Of a stretch of 64,000 nucleotides of DNA, positions 56,705-64,000 are shown piece after piece. This DNA comes from Flavobacterium microcysteis (GTDB lineage Bacteria > Bacteroidota > Bacteroidia > Flavobacteriales > Flavobacteriaceae): positions 62,001 through 126,000 of the forward strand of contig NZ_VFJE01000053.1 in NCBI RefSeq assembly GCF_006385255.1. The letters are read 5' to 3'. A model generated the notes under the pieces. That model was not told the origin of the DNA and made no database searches. It saw only the letters and a program-made list of their open reading frames with translations. The position numbers and the translations under genes are program-made. Numbering within the stretch: position 1 is the stretch's first letter; each line of letters begins with the position of its first letter.

Positions 56705-58102
56705 CTAGCGGATTATGTTTCGTATAGCTTCCCAAATTCGTGCAGAAGCATCCTGGATAGGTTGTTCGTTAATTACTTGAAACCATTCTTTTGCCGCAAC
56801 TACATTCGATTCCGGATTTAGTAAGCCTGCTTCGATACGGTCAGCTATTTCCTCTGGAGAATTTAGCCAGATTACCGCATTTTTATGTGGCATGGAACGA
56901 AAATGGACGTAGTTATAAATCTTTTTGACTGATGAGTTGCCGCCTACAGTACGGTCAGTATCATAGTTGACAAAACAACAAGGCTTATCATAACATACAT
57001 AGTCAAAAACCATTGACGAACCCAGATTGACAACCATTTCTGTATGGAAAATTGTGTTCTGTTGCAAGATTACATCTTCCTTAGTAGGCAGAATAGTATT
57101 CCAGCCTTCTCCAATCTTTTTCCACAATGGTGGCAGATTGACAATCAAATCTTTATTGGCTTCCAATACCGCATCGTAACGTGAGGAGAAGTCTACAGGA
57201 CAACGACGGAACAGGATTCCTAAATTATGTCCTTTCGCATTTAAACTGCGAACAGCTTTTGCCGTGTCTGCCAGATATTGCTGGTCATCTGGAGAAGTCG
57301 TAATATCATCTCCCGAATAACAAATGTATTTTTTTGCTCTATCCAAGCCATTTGCTTCAAAAAAAGCCTGTTTTGACTGAATAGTAGCCTTGTTGGCATG
57401 GGATTCAAATTGCGGCGTGCCCGTTACAAAAACCTGTTCCGGACGTATATAGTCATAATAATATAGCAGTTCCTTTTTCATATGGTCGCTCCATACAAAA
57501 TAGTAGTCGGTTTCAACAACCATAGTTGCTTTTGGGAGATTGTCCCATGAAAAAATAAAAGAAGCCGTTGGAATTCCTAAATCACGGGCTGCTAAAAGTG
57601 GAGCAATTGCCAGTACAGGACGCTGATTGGTACAAAAAACCATAGCCGGTTTTTCTTTTTGTAATGTGGCTAAAGAGTCTCGGTAAAAATCAGTCTTTCT
57701 TTCCAGTTGCTGTATTTTCTCCCGAACTTTTTCTAGTCCTTTTTTTGAGGAATTGGTTGCAATAATACCACGAGTAGCCAAACTCTTTAGCGAACTTTTC
57801 AGATTCTTATACGAAAAAGGAAAACGATAGGCATCATACACCTTATCATCGCTTTTTTGGATGTTTAGGTTCAGTTCGATATGCTTTCGGGCATTTTTAT
57901 AAATATCAGTCAGCGGATGCGTTTTTGCCCTGCTAATTTTTACTTCTTCATAACCCGATGCTTTTAAGTCAAAAGGCGTATTGTTCCAGAAAACCGGTTC
58001 AAATCCTTCCTTTTGCCCCAATTCATGAAAATGTGAATATGCAAAATTACGCAGGCCAATGCCGTCTGGCAGTAGTATAAAGATTTTTTTATGGTGCATC
58101 AA
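56705..58102 (-). CDS. GT-B-like protein of unknown activity in the sialic-acid locus
   Basis: The 465-residue protein (ATG 58102; a second ATG one codon later) has a GT-B look: the N-terminal half starts KIFILLPDGIGLRNFAYSHF, the C-terminal half has YICYSGDDITTSPDDQQYLA, GILFRRCPVDFSSRYDAVLE and TEMVVNLGSSMVFDYVCYDK followed by PCCFVNYD. The GSS and late DxxxCxxxPC pattern resemble CDP-glycerol glycerophosphotransferase-type and CMP-sugar or UDP-sugar glycosyltransferases. Being next to neuC it could be a transferase for the nonulosonic acid. This is inference. It overlaps neuC by 14 bases. Confidence 0.55.
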   Translation of the reverse strand: MMHHKKIFILLPDGIGLRNFAYSHFHELGQKEGFEPVFWNNTPFDLKASGYEEVKISRAKTHPLTDIYKNARKHIELNLNIQKSDDKVYDAYRFPFSYKNLKSSLKSLATRGIIATNSSKKGLEKVREKIQQLERKTDFYRDSLATLQKEKPAMVFCTNQRPVLAIAPLLAARDLGIPTASFIFSWDNLPKATMVVETDYYFVWSDHMKKELLYYYDYIRPEQVFVTGTPQFESHANKATIQSKQAFFEANGLDRAKKYICYSGDDITTSPDDQQYLADTAKAVRSLNAKGHNLGILFRRCPVDFSSRYDAVLEANKDLIVNLPPLWKKIGEGWNTILPTKEDVILQQNTIFHTEMVVNLGSSMVFDYVCYDKPCCFVNYDTDRTVGGNSSVKKIYNYVHFRSMPHKNAVIWLNSPEEIADRIEAGLLNPESNVVAAKEWFQVINEQPIQDASARIWEAIRNIIR

Positions 58103-59219
58103 TATCTCTAAATTGCTTCTGATGATTCAGTTGCCAAATATCTTGATTTTTTAGTGAACTGAGGAATAATTCAGCGCTGTTTCCGGCACCAAAATCTTCT
58201 TCTTCCGGATTGACCGTATGGCTATCAATAGTTTTAAGTGCATTATTTATAGCTTCAACACTATAATCTACGTTGATAATTTCGGAATGTACGGCTCTGT
58301 TTTGCTGACGTGTTCCGATATTGATAATCGGAATACCATAATACGGAGCTTCACGGATTCCCGCACTGCTGTTTCCAATTATGAATTGGGCATTTTTCAA
58401 TAAGGTTAGGAAATATTCAAAGCGAAGTGAAGGAAATATCCTGAACCTCGGATTGTCTTTTAATTGTTGGTACGAATCTAATATTGCTTTGCTTCCCAAA
58501 TCATTATTTGGATAAATAACCACATAGCTATGATTGTCATTGAGCAAGGCTTGCGTGAAATTAGCAGCATACTCCATCATGTATTTTGCCTCCGTTGTTA
58601 CGGGATGGAACATGGCAATGGCAAAATCATCATATTTAATATCGTAATATGTTTTTGCAGTTTCCAGATCAGGAAGGTTTTCAGAAAACATAATATCAAC
58701 ATCAGGAGAACCAATAGTAAAGATTGAAGAAGATAGTTCTCCCATCTGAATCAGTCTTTTGGCGGCTTGTTCATTAGACACAAAATGGATATGGCAGAGC
58801 TTACTCACACTATGACGAATCAATTCGTCTACAGTTCCTGAAATCTCTCCGCCTTCAATATGTGCCACCAGAATGTTATTGAGTGAACCTACTATGGCTC
58901 CTGCCAATGTCTCTACTCTATCGCCATGAACGATAATCAGGTCTGGTTGACATTCTTTGACGTATGCAGATAAACCTTCTATTGTTTTTGCCAGCGTCAA
59001 ATCCATCGTTGTTTCGTGGGTATGATTCGAAAACGTATGGATATTTTCAAAACCGCAGCGTTCAATCTCAATAAGCGTATAGCCATATTCTTGTTGCAGG
59101 TGCATTCCGGTTACGGCAATATAGGGTACAAAATCCTGGTCTTTTTCCAATATCTGGATTAACGATTTTATCTTCCCGAAATCAGCCCGGGTTCCTGTAA
59201 GAAAAAGTATTTTTTTCAC
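58089..59219 (-). CDS. neuC: Hydrolysing UDP-N-acetylglucosamine 2-epimerase (NeuC type)
   Basis: The 376-residue protein has the GT-B-like NeuC/WecB fold: FLTGTRADFGKIKSLIQILE, DLIIVHGDRVETLAGAIVGS, AHIEGGEISGTVDELIRHSV, HFVSNEQAAKRLIQMGEL and FIIGNSSAGIREAPYYGIPI. TRADFGK and the GGEISGTVDE segment mark the hydrolysing enzyme that gives free ManNAc (or a 6-deoxy relative in LegG). No dehydratase or aminotransferase gene for legionaminic acid is in the window, so the ManNAc/Neu5Ac route is favoured. The start is four bases after neuB. Confidence 0.9.
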   Translation of the reverse strand: MKKILFLTGTRADFGKIKSLIQILEKDQDFVPYIAVTGMHLQQEYGYTLIEIERCGFENIHTFSNHTHETTMDLTLAKTIEGLSAYVKECQPDLIIVHGDRVETLAGAIVGSLNNILVAHIEGGEISGTVDELIRHSVSKLCHIHFVSNEQAAKRLIQMGELSSSIFTIGSPDVDIMFSENLPDLETAKTYYDIKYDDFAIAMFHPVTTEAKYMMEYAANFTQALLNDNHSYVVIYPNNDLGSKAILDSYQQLKDNPRFRIFPSLRFEYFLTLLKNAQFIIGNSSAGIREAPYYGIPIINIGTRQQNRAVHSEIINVDYSVEAINNALKTIDSHTVNPEEEDFGAGNSAELFLSSLKNQDIWQLNHQKQFRDIDAP

Positions 59220-59222
59220 GGC

Positions 59223-60263
59223 CTACTGAATATCATTCCAAACTAGCTGTTCATCGTTTCCGATGGCTCTTGTTGCTTTTTTGCCCAAAATATCATTAAA
59301 GTGTTCTGCAAGAATTTTTCCGGTTCCCGGTCGTTTTACCCAGATGTTTTCTTTGGTAAAAATTTCTCCTTCTGCAATTGGTTTTATAGAACAGACTGTA
59401 GCAAAAGCAAAATCAATGGTAACCTGTTCTTCTTTTGCGGGTTCTTTGCTTCCACCTCGCATTTGCCAGATCTCGTTACTGCCTGTAATCAATTCTTTAC
59501 AGGCTGTTTCATCCATACTGCAAACAATATCCGGTCCTGTACGGTTCATATAGTCTGTAAAATGTCGCTCTAAAATAGAAGCACCCAAAGCCACAGCTCC
59601 AAGACAAGCATTATTATTTAGCGTATGGTCGCTCAATCCAAAAACCTTATCCGAGAAAGCTTCATGCAGTTCTGTCATCGCACCAAAACGTACCAAATGG
59701 ATAGGCGTTGGATATAGATTTGTCGTATGCAAAAGCGCTACGGGAATATTATGTTTGTCAAAAATAGCTACTGCTTTTCTGACACTTTCAATCGTATTCA
59801 TTCCGGTACTCAATATAACCGGCTTTCCAAAACTGGCAATATGCTCCAATAATGGATAATTATTGCATTCTCCTGAACCTATCTTATAGGCTGGAATATC
59901 AAATTTCTTTAAACGTTCTGCCGCAGCACGAGAAAAAGGCGTTGAAATAAAAATCATGCCTTTACTTTCTACATATTCTTTTAATTCGAGTTCTTCTGCT
60001 TCATTTAAGGCACAACGTTCCATGATTTCGTAAATAGAAACCGTTGCATTCCCGGGAACTACCTTTTTGGCTGCACCACTCATTTCATCCTCAACAATAT
60101 GCGTCTGGTGTTTTACTACTTCGGCTCCTGCCCTATGGGCTGCATCCACCATTTCTTTGGCAACAGCAAGCGAACCTTCATGGTTGATGCCTATTTCTGC
60201 AATGACCAATGGCGGATAGTCCATTCCTATTTTTCTTCCTGCGATTTCTATGTAGGGCTTCAT
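59223..60263 (-). CDS. neuB: N-acetylneuraminate synthase (NeuB-type)
   Basis: The 346-residue protein has the NeuB TIM barrel: [76 protein letters not shown] and [20 protein letters not shown]. The C-terminal 60 residues are the SAF antifreeze-like domain ([20 protein letters not shown]). It condenses ManNAc-type sugars with phosphoenolpyruvate into a nonulosonic acid. It sits between neuC (three bases) and the CMP transferase gene (16 bases), giving the full route in order. Confidence 0.93.
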   Translation of the reverse strand: MKPYIEIAGRKIGMDYPPLVIAEIGINHEGSLAVAKEMVDAAHRAGAEVVKHQTHIVEDEMSGAAKKVVPGNATVSIYEIMERCALNEAEELELKEYVESKGMIFISTPFSRAAAERLKKFDIPAYKIGSGECNNYPLLEHIASFGKPVILSTGMNTIESVRKAVAIFDKHNIPVALLHTTNLYPTPIHLVRFGAMTELHEAFSDKVFGLSDHTLNNNACLGAVALGASILERHFTDYMNRTGPDIVCSMDETACKELITGSNEIWQMRGGSKEPAKEEQVTIDFAFATVCSIKPIAEGEIFTKENIWVKRPGTGKILAEHFNDILGKKATRAIGNDEQLVWNDIQ

Positions 60264-60279
60264 TATCTAGTATTCTGTT

Positions 60280-60942
60280 TTATTTATTTTTTTGGTATAG
60301 GTATTCGGCATAATCAAAATCTTCAGCCGTATCGATGTCAACTCCGGCAAAAGCGTGTTCTATCAATAGCGGATAGGCATTTTTGCTAATAATTGTTTCT
60401 TCTAAAATCAAATCGGATTTGCAGATATACAACAGCCCGTTTTCAAAATATAAAGGTTCTAAATCCTGGCTTCGTTGTCCCGGTTTATAATTAAATGGTA
60501 CAAATCTATTGTTTTCTATTTTCCCTAATTTGTGATGGCTGCGTGTTACCGTAAATAGGCTTTCACAGTTCTCCTTTTCATATAGTTCAAAAGCTTGCTG
60601 TAGTAATTTTTCAGGACGCAACGGATTGGTAGGCTGTAACAAAATTACTGTTTCAGGTCTTGTTTCTAAAGATTCAAGAACATGTTTTAATGCTGTTACC
60701 GTAGGTTCATGGTCTCCTGCCAAATGAGCCGGCCTGTCAATTACCTTAGCGTCATATTCCAAAGCTATTTTTTTGATTTCAGGATCATCCGTGCTTACAA
60801 AAACAGCATCAATAACATTTGAATTCACTTTTGCATATAAAATGCTATGGGCGATTAATGGAATTCCATCAAGCAGCATCACGTTTTTTCCCGGCAGTCT
60901 TTTTGATCCCCCTCTGGCTGGAATTATGGCTATCGTTTTCAT
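60280..60942 (-). CDS. neuA: CMP-N-acetylneuraminate (acylneuraminate) cytidylyltransferase
   Basis: The 220-residue protein is a nucleotidyltransferase with TIAIIPARGGSKRLPGKNVM (CTP-binding loop), DAVFVSTDDPEIKKIALEYD, ETVILLQPTNPLRPEKLLQQ and ESLFTVTRSHHKLGKI, the typical CMP-sialic-acid synthetase set. It joins CMP to the nonulosonic acid made by NeuB. It overlaps the upstream GT4 gene by four bases (ATGA). Neu5Ac, legionaminic and pseudaminic versions cannot be told apart by these motifs. Confidence 0.92.
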   Translation of the reverse strand: MKTIAIIPARGGSKRLPGKNVMLLDGIPLIAHSILYAKVNSNVIDAVFVSTDDPEIKKIALEYDAKVIDRPAHLAGDHEPTVTALKHVLESLETRPETVILLQPTNPLRPEKLLQQAFELYEKENCESLFTVTRSHHKLGKIENNRFVPFNYKPGQRSQDLEPLYFENGLLYICKSDLILEETIISKNAYPLLIEHAFAGVDIDTAEDFDYAEYLYQKNK

Positions 60943-62033
60943 CGTTCCAAACTTTTTTTAGCTTCTGCAATTCTTTCGTTCATGCCTTTATTCCATGCTG
61001 TTCTTGAATAGAGATCCTCCGAAAGTGAAGGGTAGCTTCGACTTCCTGATAAAAATTCTTCTATTGCCTCCATCCATTCAGCAATAAAATGTGGATTTTC
61101 AACCAGTCTTCCTAAATCACCATGTTGCATAACTTCCGGAACACCACCCAAAGCAGATACAATACTATAACAACCACAATGAAGTGCTTCAATCAGGCTT
61201 AGTCCGAAGCCTTCGTGCCATAAAGTCGGGAAAAGATACACATCAGAAGCTTGGTAATATTGAGGCAATTCTTCATTCGGGATTCTTCCTAAAAATGAAA
61301 CGCCTTCAATAGCTTCATCACGTTTAGCACCTATGACCAACAATGTGCAGTCGTTATGTTTTTCATAAATACGAGTCCATACATCCAAAATCAAATCCAA
61401 TCCTTTTTTAGGTCGGTCTTGCGAACACCAGATAAAAACATTTTTTGATGTCAGTCCTAGTTTTTCACGTAACTTTTGTTTTTGTGATGCTTCGACTTTA
61501 TAAAATTTGCTGTTATCGATTCCATTATGCAATACAGAAAAACGACAAGGCAATATGGTGTAGTAGTCTTTATGGGCTTTATAGCTGTCATAAGTCAAAA
61601 GTACCATTTCGTCTATAAACTCATAAAAATTTCTGCTTTCGAAATTGCCATAAAAAGGAGCAAAACCATGATAGAAAAATTGAATATAGCATTGGTTTCG
61701 TTTCCCTTTGGATTCTAAAAATTCCTGTAATGGTTTGATAATCCCGAAATTATCGACAATCTGAATGATACACTTTTCTCCAGATGTCACTATTTTTTCA
61801 AGGGCTTCGATATAGCCGATGTAATTATTCTTTTGGTATTTTTTCTTGAGCTTAAGCGTGAGTGTCTTGCTTACAATACTATATTCCACATTTTGGAATG
61901 GCGCATCAGGCTGTTCGCAAATGATGTAATCAATCGCATGGTTGCCATTCAGGTAATTTTGATACAAAGTAGTCCAGCTTCCTATTTTTGGATAAGGCAG
62001 CGGGAGTTGGGATATCAAAATTACTTTGGCCAT
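60939..62033 (-). CDS. Glycosyltransferase family 4 (GT-B)
   Basis: The 364-residue protein begins KVILISQLPLPYPKIGSWTT, has YIQFFYHGFAPFYGNFESRN, LPCRFSVLHNGIDNSKFYKV, NVFIWCSQDRPKKGLDLILD and the donor motif SDVYLFPTLWHEGFGLSLIE followed by ALHCGCYSIVSALGGVPEVM. GT4 with unknown donor. Its end overlaps the neuA start by four bases. Second gene of the transcript from 62857. Confidence 0.9.
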   Translation of the reverse strand: MAKVILISQLPLPYPKIGSWTTLYQNYLNGNHAIDYIICEQPDAPFQNVEYSIVSKTLTLKLKKKYQKNNYIGYIEALEKIVTSGEKCIIQIVDNFGIIKPLQEFLESKGKRNQCYIQFFYHGFAPFYGNFESRNFYEFIDEMVLLTYDSYKAHKDYYTILPCRFSVLHNGIDNSKFYKVEASQKQKLREKLGLTSKNVFIWCSQDRPKKGLDLILDVWTRIYEKHNDCTLLVIGAKRDEAIEGVSFLGRIPNEELPQYYQASDVYLFPTLWHEGFGLSLIEALHCGCYSIVSALGGVPEVMQHGDLGRLVENPHFIAEWMEAIEEFLSGSRSYPSLSEDLYSRTAWNKGMNERIAEAKKSLER

Positions 62034-62035
62034 AT

Positions 62036-62857
62036 TTATTTTTTAAAAGGACATACGTCCATTAGGTTATTCTGTATTTCTTCAATTTTTTCGACTTTCG
62101 GAAGTGAATTTGTTTGGCTAAAAAGTAATTCTGTCTGGCTATTGTCCAGTGCTTGCGTCAGAAATTGTGGCGTATAGTTTTCAAGACCTACTGATTCAAA
62201 ATAATCCTGGTATTTGATTCCGTCTCCAAAAACATTTTCTGAAAACTTGACCCAAACAGCCGGAATCTGGTAAGCGTGGGCTATTATGACTCCGTGCAAG
62301 GAAGACGATATTATTCTCCTACATTGCAAAATCTGGTCAGTTACACTTTCAACATCATTGGTCATCAAGTCAATAATCAGAACGTTTTTTTGGTCTTTAT
62401 ATAGTTCTGTAACGATTTGGTAATCAGCATAATGCGGAATTATTCCCAAATCATATTGTATTTTCCTTTCAGGATTATAAAATCGTGGCATTAAAAGCGC
62501 CGGATCTCCATAGATTTCAGGAACATCATATCCCTGTGCCATGAGATGCTTTCGTGTTTGTGGTCCACGAACAGCTAAAAATACGGCTTTTTTTATTTTA
62601 TATTCTTTTGAAATGATACCACTTCCCCAAACCACACATTTTCCACTCACTTGCGTCAGAATGCTTCCTGCTGTGAAATACACGGTTTTGAAACTATCCA
62701 AAAAAGAACGTTTTTTAGGATGTGTCCAAACTGCTTTCTTTCCGGAAATCTTTTCCACAAGATAATGGCCTACCAAATCGCCATAGTTTTCCTTTTTCTT
62801 ACCGGCAAGCTGGATTTCGCTCCACCAAAAAAGTCTGATATTTCCGTTTTGGGACAT
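62036..62857 (-). CDS. Polysaccharide pyruvyl transferase family protein
   Basis: The 273-residue protein matches the pyruvyl-transferase family (CsaB/WcaK-like GT-B fold): NYGDLVGHYLVEKISGKKAV, GSILTQVSGKCVVWGSGII, FLAVRGPQTRKHLMAQGYDV, YGDPALLMPRFYNPERK and CRRIISSSLHGVIIAHAYQI. It would add a pyruvate ketal from phosphoenolpyruvate to a sugar, giving a negative charge. Some family members near sialic-acid genes instead work as sialyltransferase-like enzymes. First gene of the operon, 53 bases after the promoter at 62911-62943. Confidence 0.88.
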   Translation of the reverse strand: MSQNGNIRLFWWSEIQLAGKKKENYGDLVGHYLVEKISGKKAVWTHPKKRSFLDSFKTVYFTAGSILTQVSGKCVVWGSGIISKEYKIKKAVFLAVRGPQTRKHLMAQGYDVPEIYGDPALLMPRFYNPERKIQYDLGIIPHYADYQIVTELYKDQKNVLIIDLMTNDVESVTDQILQCRRIISSSLHGVIIAHAYQIPAVWVKFSENVFGDGIKYQDYFESVGLENYTPQFLTQALDNSQTELLFSQTNSLPKVEKIEEIQNNLMDVCPFKK

Positions 62858-63176
62858 AAACCGGTTACGTTGTTTTAAAAGTTTTTAGGAAAAGCTGTAT
62901 CACTTGAATACAAATTTATAGAGAAGACAGGAACTATTTACAACGGTGCCTGTTGCACTATATTTTCAATCTGTTCCCCATTAGTTCAAAGCGAAAGTAG
63001 AAAATTTTATCTGATTTGCGAAAAGTAATTACGGTTTGGCACTCTATATTTTTTTACATTTGAGAATGTTAAATTGAAATCAGGGATAATTGCAAGAGAA
63101 TAAAGGCAAAACTTGTGGGCATTCTAAATTTCTTCAAAATTGTATTTTTAATTTGCAGAATGAAAGCACCGAAAAA
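62858..63176. other. Divergent spacer with operon promoter and leader
   Basis: No gene is seen between the pyruvyl transferase start and the response-regulator ATG at 63177. It holds the minus-strand promoter (62911-62943). The plus-strand part is AT-rich, with no box I would name. In-frame codons before 63177 are not homologous to receiver domains. Confidence 0.55.
62911..62943 (-). promoter_or_regulatory. Promoter of the 62857-to-51716 polysaccharide operon
   Basis: On the minus strand, TTG (62941-62943) is followed after 22 bases by TAAATTTG (62911-62918), an exact -7 match. The ATG at 62857 is 53 bases further on. The following ten genes overlap or nearly touch, so one transcript is likely. 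Confidence 0.6.
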
Positions 63177-63851
63177 ATGAAAATCCTGATAATAGAAGAC
63201 GAAAAGGAGCTTGCAAAAAGCATAGTAGAATATCTTTCTGAAGAAAGCTATTTATGTGAAGTTGCCCCTACTTTTACGGAAGCAATGAACAAAATAGAAA
63301 CGTTCAATTATGACTGTATTTTATTGGATATCACACTGCCGGATGGTAACGGACTGAAAATCTTAGAAGAATTAAAGAAAGAGAACAAACAGGACGGTGT
63401 TATTATTATTTCTGCCAAAAACTCTCTAGATGATAAGATAAAAGGATTGCAGATTGGTGCCGATGATTATCTGACCAAGCCTTTCCACTTGTCAGAACTC
63501 ACAGCCCGGATTTATTCTCTTATGCGTAGGAGGCAGTTTAACAACTCTAATATTATAACGCAGGATGAACTGGTTATTGACCTTTTGGCAAAAACCGTTT
63601 CTGTAAACTGTGAATCTATTGCGCTTACAAAAAAGGAATTCGATTTGCTTATTTACTTTATTGGGAATAAAAATCGTGTACTTTCCAAAAGTATTTTAGC
63701 AGAACATCTTTCAGGGGATTTTGCCGACATGCTTGACAATCACGATTTTGTATACGCCCATGTTAAGAACCTGAAGAAAAAACTAAGTGATGCTGGTTGT
63801 GAACAATATATAAAAACCGTTTACGGTACAGGCTATAAATGGGAAGGATGA
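63177..63851 (+). CDS. OmpR/PhoB-family response regulator
   Basis: From the ATG at 63177 the protein has 224 residues and starts at once with KILIIEDEKELAKSIVEYL. A longer frame from 63090 gives 29 extra non-domain residues. The receiver has acidic residues ED, phosphorylation Asp in YDCILLDITLPDGNGLKIL (near 51), and Lys in DYLTKPFHLSELT (near 101). The C-terminal winged helix has LTKKEFDLLIYFIGNKNRVL and YIKTVYGTGYKW. Its TGA overlaps the kinase ATG (ATGA at 63848-63851). The target is unknown; it need not be the glycan locus. Confidence 0.93.
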   Translation: MKILIIEDEKELAKSIVEYLSEESYLCEVAPTFTEAMNKIETFNYDCILLDITLPDGNGLKILEELKKENKQDGVIIISAKNSLDDKIKGLQIGADDYLTKPFHLSELTARIYSLMRRRQFNNSNIITQDELVIDLLAKTVSVNCESIALTKKEFDLLIYFIGNKNRVLSKSILAEHLSGDFADMLDNHDFVYAHVKNLKKKLSDAGCEQYIKTVYGTGYKWEG

Positions 63852-64000
63852 AAAATTTATTACAGAAATCGCTTAGACAGCTTACCATCTTTGCATCTAT
63901 CGTATTTGCATTGAGTATTCCGTCCTATTTCTTTTTAGTCGATTGGATTTGGCTAAAAGAACTAGACGAAAACAATTATCTTATTGCTCAAAGAATAGAG
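63848..64000 (+). CDS. Sensor histidine kinase, N-terminal part only
   Basis: ATG at 63848 inside ATGA with the response-regulator stop. The visible 51 residues read KNLLQKSLRQLTIFASIVFA, a membrane helix (SIVFALSIPSYFFLVDWIWL) and the start of an extracytoplasmic loop (LKELDENNYLIAQRIE). The gene runs off the window. Position and topology make it the partner kinase; its catalytic parts are not seen. Confidence 0.85.
   Translation, partial: MKNLLQKSLRQLTIFASIVFALSIPSYFFLVDWIWLKELDENNYLIAQRIE

Noticed and set aside
63090..63176. N-terminal extension of the response regulator
   Set aside because: The 29 extra residues have no receiver-like features, and the family normally starts at the IIEDE strand, which begins two residues after the ATG at 63177.

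Overview
The window reads as chromosome of an AT-rich Bacteroidota, most likely Flavobacterium or a close relative. The reasons are the type IX secretion sorting domain at 27408-28952, a PorV/PorQ-like outer-membrane protein, DUF1398, DUF2891 and DUF4105 genes, promoters of the TTG-(17 to 22)-TAnnTTTG type, almost no Shine-Dalgarno sequences, and many small lipoproteins. No rRNA, tRNA, insertion sequence, integrase or CRISPR array was seen. The assignment to a genus is inference from these traits.

Layout. (1) 1-13018: small metabolic and regulatory genes: MocR, ArsR-SRPBCC-DoxX-DUF4256, DinB, DUF1398, SDR plus AraC, a quinone reductase facing an HxlR regulator, and YdeI. (2) 13200-20800: an S41 peptidase between two palindromic repeats, then a run of secreted, lipoprotein or membrane proteins (TPR, transglutaminase, RDD-Coa1-like), mostly of unknown function. 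(3) 21005-25589: an accessory stretch. It holds a compact gene group ending in a trypsin-like protease, a duplicated 90-residue gene of which one copy is a pseudogene, a structured RNA candidate, and three copies of a promoter-containing repeat (two here, one at 14846). (4) 25716-30386: FAD oxidoreductase, T9SS cargo, DUF2891 protein. (5) 30726-40300: housekeeping envelope genes: recQ facing kdsD-tatC-CMD-lptB, then a GH25 lysozyme, pssA, a PorV/Q-like protein and a DUF4105 protein. (6) 40302-62857: a surface-polysaccharide locus, all on the minus strand. It is interrupted at 47457-51557 by small membrane and lipoprotein genes, a GNAT acetyltransferase and a MarR pair. (7) 63177-64000: an OmpR-type response regulator and the start of its histidine kinase.

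How the genes work together. The polysaccharide locus holds a hydrolysing UDP-GlcNAc 2-epimerase, a NeuB-type synthase and a CMP-sugar synthetase, so a CMP-activated nonulosonic acid (sialic-acid-like) is predicted. Six glycosyltransferases, a GT-B-like protein, a pyruvyl transferase, an MBOAT/SGNH O-acylation pair, an O-antigen ligase/polymerase and a polyprenyl-phosphate sugar transferase would build and decorate the glycan. kdsD (Kdo precursor) and lptB (LPS export) supply the LPS side. Several starts were moved inward because a recognisable promoter lies inside or just upstream of the longer reading frame.
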